64,000 nt of DNA, taken from positions 23,318,001 to 23,382,000 of the forward strand of contig JAFFJZ010000006.1 in NCBI GenBank assembly GCA_018340375.1. Direction: 5' to 3'. Positions 1 to 11,100 of the stretch are shown here, in pieces; the first letter of the stretch is position 1; each line of letters opens with the position of its first letter. The notes under the pieces are model-generated. The model had not been told where the DNA came from and ran no database searches. It saw nothing but the letters and a program-made list of their open reading frames with translations. A program made the translations under genes and the position numbers. Origin of the DNA: Gonatopus flavifemur. Taxonomy: Eukaryota; Arthropoda; Insecta; Hymenoptera; Dryinidae.

Positions 1-285
1 ATTTTTTTCAACAAAAATTCAACAAATCTGAATTTGGTGATTTTATGGGTTTTTATCTTAAAAATCCCCAAAAAATTCCAAAAACGGACCACATTTTTTG
101 GTGACCTTCTGCTGGCAGATTAGTTCAAAGCAACCGTTAGTTTTCGGTCACAAATAAATCATTATGTGGTAAAAACCATTTTCCGACCAAATTTTTACCA
201 AACCAAGAAATAACCGAAAGTAAACCAGACAAAAATTGGTCACTTTCGAATCGCTAGGGATGGATGCACTAAAAACCGATGGTCC
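1..285. repeat. Interspersed repeat, copy A (partial at window edge)
   Basis: The sequence closely resembles 63390-63535 in the same orientation. Both contain AATTTGGTGATTTT, TTCAAAGCAACCGTTA and, near the end, ATCGCTAGGGA. Both are followed by GTGCTGTCCGAGT (near 538 and 63578). In copy A an inverted-repeat element at 313-543 separates the two parts. No coding potential is seen. The class is unknown. Confidence 0.6.
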
Positions 286-312
286 CAAAGTGTTCTCTGG
301 TAACTCTCCATA

Positions 313-543
313 CAGCACAAAAGTCCCCGCAAAGAGCTCCCGTTATGACAGTAAATAGGAATTCATTATGAATAGTTTGAATTTAAAATGAACTCTTGAC
401 GAATAACTTAATCTTCAGACAGGTGTCCATATCATTCAGACATTCAACATGTATGCATTTTGAATTCATTTTTACTGTCATAACGGGGACTATTCAAGAA
501 GTTCTTTCAGTTCTTGTGAATTCAAAATGATCATTTGTGCTGT
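313..543. repeat. Inverted-repeat element (MITE-like)
   Basis: The outer arms are ACAGCACAAAAGTCCCCG and, after a short interruption, CGGGGAC...TTTGTGCTGT. The inner arms are CGTTATGACAGTAAA (341-355) and TTTACTGTCATAACG (471-485). It interrupts the repeat seen uninterrupted near 63.5 kb, which suggests an insertion. Confidence 0.55.
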
Positions 544-2441
544 CCGAGTCGTTCACACGAACACGATTGAACGTCAAATCTGAAACTTGTCTAAAAGATC
601 CCAGATAGAAAAATGTCTCAATAATACCATCACAATGGTGACATGGACGTCAAGAGATGTTCGCATCATGGTACCAAGGTATTTCCGCATAAAGCATCGT
701 TATTGGTAGCAAAACGAGGTGATAGCACCATAATACAGACATAATGTTTACATTCTATGCAACATCGCAAGCTGAGCAGAGTTCAGGATAGTACGTTTAC
801 TGCACGTTATGTTACAGAATATTCAGAGCATACTTTTTGAATCTAACGGAATTAAATTTCATGGCATCTGGTCACAACATTGTGCAAAATCCAATCAGAA
901 TCACATTGAAATCGTTCAATAGGATTTGTTCGGAAGATTGCACAAGATCCAACGAGATTTGGCGAGAATCAATAAGAGAGGAACCGAAACAAAGCAGCCT
1001 CGAGCCATCGGTTACGTCAACGTTGGCCAAACTCCGTTACAGGAACTTTGGTAATGAATTACGTTTAGCGTACATAAAATGTATACAAAAGTAAAAATAC
1101 GCATCACGAATGTGAATAAAATGGCGAAAGAGAGAGAAAGAGAGAGAGAGATGTAATGAGAAAGAGCTCCCTTAATTTTTACTTTCCCTACCCCTTCCCA
1201 CGATGCGAACGTGTCTGCCAAGAATAACGACCAACGGCATGTCTGATACGATTTTAGATTTGTTCCCAGTCGGAAACAACGTCGAGAGTAGAGAAAATAT
1301 TGCTATCATCGTACCTGCTGGTACTGATAAATCGGTGTACCGTTGTGTATCGCCGTGGTATTAGAAAAAAAAATCAATTTCATTATCATCTCATGTGCTG
1401 TGCGTGGATACGTGGATGCCGTGACAAGAGTATAAATATAACAACAAATCATAGTGCACACGTGCTTTTGTTGTTTTTATCATCCATTTTGAACTTACGC
1501 TCCCAACTTATCGTTGAAGATTCAAAGATCAGTGAACGTTTTATCATTCTTCTTCTACATCTATCGTCATCTTCGATGACCCACATATGTATACTTTATG
1601 TATGAATAATTATCGTATCATCAGCGATCAACGATCTTTCTTCTTCGACTGCAACGCATACTCGAAAGGTGAGTGTGTCATATAAGGAAGAAAATTGTCT
1701 CAGGTCAAGATAAGCCTTGCGAACAAAGTTTTCTAGGTTAAGAAGAAGAATATATATATATATATATATATATGTGTAAGTGTATATCGAATTCTATTCT
1801 ATATTCCATTATCGTGTATTACTTTTTGTTTTATTTATGAAACTAATTTGATCCATGCAGAGTATTATTATATACACGGGGAGAAATCGTATCGATTCGA
1901 AATTCTATAATGTTCTTTTTGTTCCTCCTGTTCTTGTTCAAACTGATAGTAATTTAGAATCAATCATGAAGAGGTATTCCTTTGCGATTCCATTGTTCTT
2001 TTCGATTATGGTGAATGCAAGGGTGCCAATAACCGGGTGTAAAATTCTCAAAATTCTGATGAAATTCTTCATCGAATGAGCTTGCCAATCATTTAAACCT
2101 TCTTTGTTCTTCTCTCTTGTTAGATAAGAATAGAACTTACTTTTGCCCATCTTTCCGTTCCTCACGTTCACGTTCACGCATTTTGCGTGAATAATTTGTT
2201 GTGATTTCAAAATGAAAGCAAACCAGGGTTCAAGATCTCAACAGTCGTAGGTTGAGATAAGTAAACAGTAAAACATACGAATGTTAAATATGTGAAATTA
2301 ACGTACGAGTGCTAAGTTTACAATAAAAATGTTCTGTTTCGATCATTTTTTGGAAATTCTTTCAGTCAAATATGCATTGCCAAATTCAAATCCAAATTCA
2401 ATTCATCCAAAGTCGCTTGACAAAACAATATTTTGATAATG
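544..2441. other. Gene-free stretch with GA and TA microsatellites
   Basis: I see no convincing exon. A GA-rich tract lies at 1130-1151 and a TA run at 1751-1773. Open frames here are short and have no recognisable product. This could be intergenic or an upstream intron or untranslated part of the gene at 31.8 kb. Confidence 0.5.
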
Positions 2442-3148
2442 CACTGCAAAAACTGATGTCTTATCCTAAGATACTTTTGTAGTGACATTTCAAAATGTCA
2501 TTGTAATCATATTCAAAACACAAAACTACGTTTTCATTCGAGACATGACGTGCTTGATTAGCAAAGAAAAATGTTTCAAAGTAGTATGTAGAAAACCTGG
2601 TGAGAAAAGTTTCTTTGAAAATCTCTGTAAATTTCTTTGAATCTTACTAAAAAACTCTGAAAACCTATAAAGATTTTTGAAAACTCTTAAAAAAATGAAA
2701 AATTCTTAAAAAATCTCACTGATTGGGCACATTTTTCCATTTAAATTTATGGATATCTCTGAAAAACTCTGGATTTTTCCGAGAATCACTGAAACTTTTT
2801 GAGAAACCATGAACACCTCTGAAATCCTTTGAAAAACTCTTCACGTCAACGTCAAAGTGAAAAACAGGAACGATGTATTCGAAATGTATATTGTGCCTTT
2901 TTGAAATAAAATTAAACGAGATTCTAATCAACCGTGCGATTCAAAATCATCAATATAATCCATCTTTTCAAGTTAAATGTGATAAATCACACGCTCTCAT
3001 CTCCTTTGAAAACAAACGTATTTAAACGTCAGTGTCGCGAAATAAGATACTGATGTTTCCAATTAAAACAGTCAAGTGTTTGATTTGAATTATGAAACAT
3101 ATCATGTCTTATTTTGAGACATTTCTTCGACGACAATTTTTGGAGTGT
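2442..3148. repeat. Degenerate inverted-repeat element
   Basis: The left end CACTGCAAAAACTG matches the complement of the right end, CACTCCAAAAATTG, and a second match follows inward (GACATTT / AAATGTC). The interior at 2600-2860 is a low-complexity run of GAAAAACTCT-like units. Confidence 0.35.
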
Positions 3149-3382
3149 GAAAGAGAGATCTTTCGATGGGAAAAATTTTATGACTTGTATATAATTTTTA
3201 TATATAAAATGTATTGAATTATATATAAATTAAATATAATTGAGAAATTTTGTCAATTCAAGGAGCAACACCATATATTTGACTTGAAGGTGGAGAATTT
3301 CCAGATACATTTTATCTGAAGTTCAGAATCAGTGATGTGCAATTTTGTTTCAATTTTTTCTCCGTTTCTTTCTTTCGCAATA

Positions 3383-3518
3383 GAGAATCGCTTCTTTTTC
3401 ATACAATTTATATCGAATTTCAATCGAGATTATACAAAAATCAATAATAGATCAGAAATTTGTATATAAGTTTGATTGAAATTCGATAAGAATTGTATTA
3501 AAAAAGGATCGATTCTCT
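3383..3518. repeat. Short hairpin element
   Basis: AGAGAATCG at the left pairs with CGATTCTCT at the right. The inner arms CAATTTATATCGAATTTC and GAAATTCGATAAGAATTG continue the hairpin. Non-coding. Confidence 0.55.
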
Positions 3519-3576
3519 TCAGATCGCCCATCTCTATTTCACAAATGATCGAGGAATCGATTCTTCAGTTTTGAAC

Positions 3577-3871
3577 TCTCTAAATTTCTTGGAATGAAAA
3601 ATTTACACTTAAAGAGTGAAAATACTGCAAGCCCAGGAATAGTGAGATTCCACTCTTAAAGAGTGATTTTTCACTCCATAACAGTGGATTCTTACCCCAA
3701 CAAAGTGAAGTTTTAACTCGGTTTGGAGAGTGAAATCCTCATTTCAAGAGAGTGAAAATTCTCTCTTATGGAGTAAAAACTCACTTTTTAGGAGTGGAAT
3801 CTAACTCTTGTTGGACTGGCAGTATTTTCACTCTTCAGGAGTGGATTTTCACTCCAAGAAATTTAGAGAGA
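3577..3871. repeat. Inverted repeat built from ACTCTT...GAGTGA units
   Basis: The outer arms are CTCTCTAAATTTCTTGGA and CCAAGAAATTTAGAGAG. Inside, several short palindromes of the type CACTCTTAAAGAGTG follow one another on both arms. A looser version of the same motif set occurs at about 59570-59790. Confidence 0.6.
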
Positions 3872-4058
3872 ACACATAAATGAATAAGAGCCAATCCCAC
3901 TGACTCGGATCAAAATTTAAACAAAGTTTGAATCCAAAATCAATCAGAATTCAGGATGTAAGGCTTAAGGCGATTCACCACAAACCAAGTTACTAGATCT
4001 CTCCCCCCAGTTTTTTCAGTAATCAATGAATAGAATCAATTTTAATGAGCAGGTGCAT

Positions 4059-4291
4059 TAGGGTGGTTCTTATTTTATATATCAATAGTGTTTTTTGATT
4101 TTTTTGTTTAAACAGGCGTTTCAAAACGCCGTGAGGGCCCCCCAAATCTCTTTTGAAAATTATGTAAAAAATATTGTAGCACTCCTTCATGATGTAGAAC
4201 AAAATTATAGGGCGGGCCGTACAGAAAACTTGTTTGTTGACAACAAAAAAATCAAAAAACACTTTTTATATATCAAATAAGAACCACCCTA
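4059..4291. mobile_element. hAT-type MITE, 233 bp, with 8-bp target duplication
   Basis: The terminal inverted repeats start TAGGGTGGTTCTTATTT and end AAATAAGAACCACCCTA, and the pairing continues to TTTTTTGATTTTTTTGTT. The eight bases AGGTGCAT stand directly on both sides (4051-4058 and 4292-4299). An 8-bp duplication is characteristic of the hAT superfamily. No transposase is present, so it is a non-autonomous copy. Confidence 0.8.
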
Positions 4292-4522
4292 AGGTGCATC
4301 TTCTTAGGCTATTGAAAAAATTGCAGCTACTCATTATTTTTCATTTTATGTGTTCGTTTCTGAGAAAACTGGAGGGAGAAATTTGGAATCTAGTAACTTT
4401 TGCAGGGAGTAATGAATCCCCGTAACCCTTGGCTGAATTTTGAATTTAGTTGGCGATACCAGCGAGCCCTGAAGAGATGCAACCAGTCCCATTGGTGAGA
4501 AAAGCACGCAACCAAAATTATT

Positions 4523-4655
4523 TTGACAAATTACTCGAAAACAAAAGAATGAAATCAAAATATCGCTCTGTACAGACCTTCTCCAATCAAGAAAAGTGGT
4601 CTGTACAGAGCGATATTTTCCTTTCACTGCTTCATTTTCGAACAATTTGTCAGAA
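4523..4655. repeat. Hairpin element with ATATCGCTCTGTACAG core (copy 1)
   Basis: The arms run from TTTTGACAAATT to AATTTGTCAGAA. The centre, 4558-4619, is a near-perfect stem: AATATCGCTCTGTACAGACC pairs with GGTCTGTACAGAGCGATATT. The same stem occurs at 6930-6992 and 28507-28568. Weaker outer sequence extends to about 4448-4690, including GCGATACCAGCG like the GGGGATAC ends of the other copies. Confidence 0.65.
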
Positions 4656-4910
4656 AAGATTTGGCTCGGGTTGCATCGTCAGGAGCAGAGTCCCACATAG
4701 CGATCCAGGAGTTTTGCAGTCTAAAAGTTCTTATCGAACCCAGTAACAGGCTATCAATGACACCGAGAACCCAATTTCTTAAACCTCAAGAAAATTTCTT
4801 TACTCCCATTCTGATGAATCTCATTTCCAATGGAAGAAATAATTCATTCCAATGGACAAATTTTTCATTGAATTGAAATCACATTCTTCGAATTCAAAGA
4901 GGAATACCGA

Positions 4911-5452
4911 GTGTTTCATAATTCGCTGAAAACACTTCAGAGGCGTTATTCTGCATCCAAAATGCAATAATTTCCAAAAAGATTTTTTGATGGCTTAGTT
5001 TCTAAGCTATGAGCATTTTTTGATTTTTTTTCAAATCCAAATAACTTAGAAGCATTATGTTCTACATTCTTCAGCTCAACGCTATTCTCCAAGTTGGAAA
5101 ACGTCGATTCTCTGAGGAAAAAATTCAACTATCCTATCATTCTTTGTTTCAGAGCTACATCGATTTGAAATTTTCTGACTTCTACCCAATCAGAATTCAG
5201 CACATTTAAATTACTATAGCTCCGAAACAAAGAATGATAAGATAGTTATCGGCGTTTTTCAACTCAGAGGATGATGTCAAGCTCAAGAATGTAGAACATA
5301 ATGCTTCTGAGTTATTTGGGTTTGAGAAAAAATCCAAAAATACCTAATAGCTTAGAAACTAAGCCTTCAAATAATCTTTTCCAAACGGGAAATTATTGCA
5401 TTCTGGCTGCAGAATAACGCCTCTGTAGTATTCTCAGGGAATTATGAAACAC
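4911..5452. repeat. Long palindrome, about 540 bp
   Basis: GTGTTTCATAATTC at the left pairs with GAATTATGAAACAC at the right. Most of both arms match (GAGGCGTTATTCTGCA, CTTAGTTTCTAAGCTAT and others). Sequence outside these ends (TTCCAATGGAAGAAA near 4833, TTCTTCCATTGGAA near 5475) also pairs, so the full element may be 4829-5505. Non-autonomous. Confidence 0.7.
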
Positions 5453-5637
5453 CCTGTTTGCCATTTAACTGAATTTTCTTCCATTGGAAAAAAAGATTCA
5501 CTAAAATGAGGGCAAAGAAAAGTTTGTTTCAGTCTAAGGAATTTATTTCTTTTATGTTATTTCTCTTATTCCTTTGTATTCATCTCGAATGGGAGCTTGA
5601 ATATGTCTCATTCGCCCTACTGAAACCCATTGAATTG

Positions 5638-5837
5638 CACGGAAAAAAATAATTCGCTACAGTAGCTAAAAATTAGCCGTGGAAGCCACTTCGTGTATTT
5701 GATACTTGGATAGCTAAAACTATCGCTGCTGAAGCTAAATTTCAACTATTATAGCAATAAATTTGTTTTCTACAGCTAAAACATAGCTCCTATAGCTAAC
5801 TTTTAGCTATCCAAATATCAACCACATTTTTTCCGTG
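5638..5837. repeat. CACGGAAAAAA MITE with AGCTA-rich interior
   Basis: The left end CACGGAAAAAAATAATTCGC and right end TTTTTTCCGTG are complementary. The interior is dense in TAGCTA and AGCTAAAA. It belongs to the broad group that includes 12840-13064. Confidence 0.6.
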
Positions 5838-5851
5838 TGGATCTTTTAAAC

Positions 5852-6115
5852 ACACTTTAAAAAATGTAGGAGGTTTTCCTTCACCCTGTTGGTGGATTTC
5901 GTCCCCTCATCGCGGGGGAATTGTTTAGCCATTAAAAAATGAAAGATTTTTCCACCACTTTGAGAAATTATTTTGTTTTTTTGGGTGTTGAATCCTCTAT
6001 AAATGGAAAAACAGTCCACCAAATTATGGTGAAAAATTTCCTATCTATGGAGGAACTTTTCCCACTCCCACCATTTTTTGGGGGAAAATTCCACAATCAT
6101 TATTTACGGTGCAGG
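5852..6115. repeat. Degenerate CACTGTAAAAAA-type MITE
   Basis: The left end CACTTTAAAAAATGTAGGAG and right end AATCATTATTTACGGTG are decayed forms of the ends at 7986-8167 and 41983-42389. Interior marks such as GTTGGTGGATTTC, GGGTGTTGAATCCTC and CCACCA are shared. Confidence 0.5.
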
Positions 6116-6316
6116 ATATTCGGCTACTCATGCAATTCTGAGAATTTTCACATAGAAGATTACCGAGCGGGAAGATTCTTTCACGTTTTGCATTGTGCTA
6201 AAGTGTCGAAAATCATTCTTCCCTAGCCAGTTTTGGAGGTGGACTCGAGAGAGTCTCGAGTCAAACGAAGGAAACCTAATTCCACCAGTTCCAGTGCAAG
6301 ATTCATTGTACAACTA

Positions 6317-6577
6317 CACAGTAAAAAATTTTCCATCAAATTCAACACACAAGCGAATGTTAACCATTTTTCTTCACACTCAACGTGTGTTGATTCCAGA
6401 GTGACACTTATAAAGTGTTAATTTGAACTCGAATAACATTTTAATGTGTTGAAAATGAATCGATCGAACAGCATTTGATCAGTGTGTTAAATGAACACAC
6501 AAAAGTGTTAAATATTCAACACTTGAATTTTGACACGTACTTCTTTTTTAAACAATGACGGATTTTTTTTTACTGTG
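6317..6577. mobile_element. CACAGTAAAAAA MITE with TA duplication
   Basis: The ends are CACAGTAAAAAATTTT and TTTTTTTTACTGTG, flanked on both sides by TA, the usual target of Tc1/mariner-type elements. The interior is rich in GTGTTGAA/TTCAACAC. A second copy of its right end (ACGTACTTCTTTTTTACACA and following) is at 7214-7262, so the insertion is composite. Confidence 0.6.
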
Positions 6578-6854
6578 TAGATCACATCACAATCACATTC
6601 CCTGGTGAATCGAACCAGATTTCAAGTTATAGCGACTACGAATGTTTTGACCAGGTCGTTTTTCTGTCAAAGTAGCCGCTGCAGTAAATATTTTTGCAAG
6701 GAGAACAAATTTCTTGGTAAGCGCTATAGCAGCAAACCATTTTTTCTCCGTGTCATAGAAATATTCTTTTAAATTTGATATTTTCCCTGTAAAAGGACGA
6801 GTATAATTTGTGGATGGGTCAAAAAGGAAACGGTAGATTTCGTTGAATTAATTG

Positions 6855-7060
6855 AGGGGATACTAGCGACGTGGCAACAGCCAAATCGTTTATCACAAAC
6901 TACGGGCAAACGCTGCAATTTTAATTAGAATATCGCTCTGTATAGCACTCCTCTGATTCAAGTAGAAGTGTTGTACAGAGCGATATCTTGATAAAATCGA
7001 AGCCTTCGCCCACAATTCGTCACAAACGATTCGGCTGCTGCCACGCCGCTAGTATCACCT
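6855..7060. repeat. GGGGATACTAGCG hairpin element (copy 2 of the ATATCGCTCTGTACAG family)
   Basis: The left end GGGGATACTAGCGACGTGGC is complementary to the right end GCCACGCCGCTAGTATCACC. The central stem (about 6930-6992) is ATATCGCTCTGTATAGCAC against GTGTTGTACAGAGCGATAT. The element lies inside the insertion at 6315-7264. Confidence 0.7.
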
Positions 7061-7985
7061 GAAGAAATCCTTGAAATCCACACGGGAAGACTGGGTCTAT
7101 CAATATTTAGAAAAATGACTGTGAATTTAAGGAAAACGAGGATCGCTGAAAAATATTCGTAGTCGATGTGTTAACAATTGATCCACTAAGAGCGGAATGA
7201 ATGAATTTTGAATTTTGACACGTACTTCTTTTTTACACAATGACGGAATTTTTTTTACTGTGTATAAGAAAATTTGAAGAAATATGTTTTCGATTTTAAA
7301 CACTTGAGTTCATTCAAAATTGTCGCAGTTTCGACAAAGGTCTTGAATGGGGAGAAATTGCTTATTGTCCTGGATGCAATCAATTTCATCCTCTCAGACG
7401 CATTATTTCCAACTATTCCATGCCCACCCTTGACTCGATGTGGAGATTCGTCTTCGAAGATCGTGAAATTGAATGATATTTACTATTTTTAAATTTTGCT
7501 CAAGAGTCTCGAGTCTACTTCTAGACAGTTCATTAAAATTCCAGTAATTTCTATTGAATCCTTATTTTTAGACTGTGAGAGTCAATGATCCCAAAACGTG
7601 GGAATGCGCAGTTCTCGGAGACCTCCACACTCTCATCGTGCATTCATGGGAAAAAGGAAGGACTGCGCTATGTAGTCAATGTCTACTGATTAACCCTCAG
7701 TTACCCCACATATTTTTGCATGTTTTTGTGGAGCTTTTTCCATTATCAAAAATGTACTATGGTTCTTGAACTTCATCCACGTTTTGGTTTCAAATCGTCC
7801 CTCTTCATTCCTATAAACAGAACATCAGATTTCCTAAAACCTCTTATTGTTCCTTTTAGACCCCCGTGGGGTAACTGAGGGTTAAAATTCGAATGATTGA
7901 AATCACATTATTTCTACTGTGCCAAACATATTGTTGCAACAGCTAAATTCCACAGTTGAAAAGTAGCTACCATAGTTGTCAGCTA

Positions 7986-8167
7986 CACTGTAAAAAATGA
8001 TTGTTTACTTTTCCCCCAAAGAATGGTGACAGCAAAGTTCCTGCACAGATGAGGAATTTTTTTTCCACCATAATTTGGTGGATTTTTCCTTCATTCGTGG
8101 ATGATTCAACACCCAAAAAACAAATAATCTCTCAAAGTGGTGAAAAAATTCCTGATTTTTTACAGTG
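7986..8167. mobile_element. CACTGTAAAAAATGATTG MITE, 182 bp, TA duplication
   Basis: It starts CACTGTAAAAAATGATTG, ends GATTTTTTACAGTG, and is flanked by TA on each side (7984-7985, 8168-8169). The arms pair through most of the element. Relatives are at 5852-6115 and 41983-42389. Confidence 0.75.
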
Positions 8168-8169
8168 TA

Positions 8170-11100
8170 CATCGTGTTTCTTTCCGCGCCTGCGATCATT
8201 AGTTTTGAAGAAATATCTACAACTTTATTGAACCCACTACTCCCCCATGCAAGTGGAATCTCATTCCAGAGTTACAGTACCTCGACTCTTCAAAAAATAA
8301 ATAGAAATTCCTCCCTTATTTCTGACAAATCTCATTTGACCGCATACCATCGGGTGATTTTCCTCGAGCTTAAAACGAATGAAAAGGAGAAGAAGGAGGA
8401 CAAAGGAATTGCTGTTTGATCACCCATTAGTTGATAGTGCCAAGTACAAAAAGCACTAAATAATTCAATCGTCCAACTTTTACATTCTATATCGAGTTCC
8501 ATACGAATACGTGTTTCGTGAGTAAACCTCGATAAAGACTCGAGTTAACTATTCACGTAATGGCAAAATATCATGTTCACGTGGTAATGATATTTATGGA
8601 AACTCATAAAGGACAAACACATGGTTGTTGAACTGTGTTTTACAAAAGAACAAAAAGATGGAAATATTTCGCTTGGCACGACGCGCGACGTACGAATAAA
8701 ATTTCAAAAAGAGAGACGAATTCTTATCACATGAACACACAACGAGAATACTCGAGAGACAATACACGGTTTTATAATGCGTTAAGTAACACATATGTAT
8801 ATATACGTATATTATGATGATATGTGGATTATATTTATATATAGAGAAGCATGTAGGCTCACGAAACTGTGATTCTAGTGGAATAGAGGATCGATGTGTA
8901 CGTATCTCAAGGCACAACATACGGTTGTGAGGGGGAATGTTTTCCTTCAAACGACAGTATGTCATGGACACGTCGAAAACGTACCGCTGATGATGCACGT
9001 GCATGAAGTTGAGGGTTGAAGGGTGAAAGAGTGATTGTTGAGTTCATTCTACTTTTTTCTCTTTTATCTTCGCGTGTGTTTGGCTTTCGTTTTCATTCCA
9101 TACCTCTCTCTCTCTCTCTCTTCCCTACCCCTCGTTATTATTTCAAAACACACGCGAATAGTTTTCAATACATCGCTTCGATGGGGATGAAAAAAGAAAA
9201 ACAATTATTTGGATTTTCCGCATCGCTCGAATCACCAACAACAACAACAACTATGGAGGAGATGACTCTCTTGTCATTTCCCTTGCCATCGAAGTTTCGA
9301 TAAACATTCTCTTTTTTTCAATCATTCAAATTCCGTTCCAATGTCGCGAAATGGGTCAAATCGAGAGATACATGGACATGGGGGTAAAGTTCGTACGTTT
9401 GGGGACGTTTGTATGCAACACCTATTCAGTGAAAAATATCGATTGATGCATTAAAAATAAACGCTCCACTTTACCCCATATTGTCTCGCTTTAGCCCATT
9501 TTAAGGTAAATATATAACAATTTTCATAAGCATTTTATCACGCTCTTAACTCCTCTTCTTCTTCTTTTTGTTTCGTTTTCGAAAAAATATGCCCATATAA
9601 GACACCTCGAGGAATGGGAAATTATTCCTGGATGAAAGAAGCACTGGGCTTTGATTAAACTAAATCTAGGATCAAAGCGACTCTCGAGGTAATCACTTTG
9701 ATCCTTTCTTCCATCTTCTTTCACTCTCTTAAAACACTGCTGGTGTATCGTCCCTTTTTCCTCTCTTGTGACGTAAACTACGAGGACCGATCTACTCTCG
9801 AATCGTGTGACATTCGAGGGAAGGAAAAAAGAGAATGTGTGAAAAACCGAGCGTTTAATAACGAAGGTGGTTGGTGCTTGGCTTTGTTTGGAAAGGACGT
9901 GAATCTTCCTGAATTGGTTCCTATAAATCTTCGAGGAAGAAAGTTACATAAGGGTTATTCGACATTGATTTATAATATTTTATATGTCCTATTTCCTTCC
10001 ACCACCGTGTTACCGTGTATCCGCGCGTAGATTCACACTCTTCTTATTACCTTTGGAAATCTCTATACAGTTCAAGATTTTTCCCCGCATTTTCGTTTCT
10101 CTCGAGTAAGACACGTCGAAAGGATGGTACAAATTCATTCGAGTGTCAAGAATTCCATGTCTCACGGAATATTCATTTCAAGCGAAATACACTTGCATAA
10201 CCGAAATCCGATCCCACGGGAAAACGCTAAATGCTTGAAAATATAATAAAGGGTTAACGCTGCGTAAACATTCAAATAAACGTGAAAATAGAGGTGATGA
10301 CTTGAGTTTGGTTGTCGCAATGGTTTCAGCCAACAAACAACCTTGAAATAAATCAAGCTGATTTCAGATGATTTATTGCACGGAATGTTTCTCAAAATAC
10401 GATATCGTGAACGAATGGAGTGTTATTTTACCTGTATCACTGGAAATTGATGGAGAAAGATATTTGGAATGGCAAATTTTGTATGCCGGAGCATTGGATT
10501 CACTGTTTAATAACAGCGAGCAAAAGTTTTGTATTGGCTAACTGGTAATTGCTGGAATCGTGTTATCATTTCAGGCTCCTCTGCCTATTTTTGGCACACC
10601 TGGGTCAGCCTTGCGCTCTGATGAATTTTTACATGAACTCTTGGTCTATAATTTATATACATAATACATACACACACACACACACACACAATGAGATCCG
10701 CACCGTTCATGCATTCTATGAATAACATATTTCTGGGAAGCATTATATTCGCATCAAAATTTTAATTACCGTGAAATCCAGGCATTGAAATGCCATTGGC
10801 ATTCATAAATTCTATGAATAGTCCACAATAATGGCACACGTGTTTTGACCAGATGAGGATCGACGCCTGTCACGTAAATGTTAAAAATTGATCGAACGCG
10901 ATAACTAGCGTCGTTGTATGCGCCAAGAAAAAATAATCAAACAACGTCAGTAAGTTTTTCATGCGCATTTAATTTGATTTACTCAAATTCCAACTTTGCT
11001 ACTTGCATGCATATGCAAAGTGAATGAAATTTTTAATCGACGGAGTAGCGAACCTGCAAATGTTGAAAGGTGAAATCAAGTTATTTTTAGAGAAGCGAAG

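Larger units (their letters stand above)
6237..7525. mobile_element. CTCGAG-ended element, copy 1, split by a nested insertion
   Basis: The left end GTGGACTCGAGAGAGTCTCG and right end CAAGAGTCTCGAGTCTACTT are imperfect inverted repeats. Outside the insertion it matches the compact copy at 34013-34348. About 950 bp between 6315 and 7264 are absent from that copy and are bounded by CACAGTAAAAAA and TTTTTTTTACTGTG. No transposase is recognisable. Confidence 0.55.

Noticed and set aside
8594..9004. 136-codon minus-strand frame
   Set aside because: A frame of this length is expected about once by chance in the window. The composition is Tyr/Ile/His/Cys-rich with no domain.
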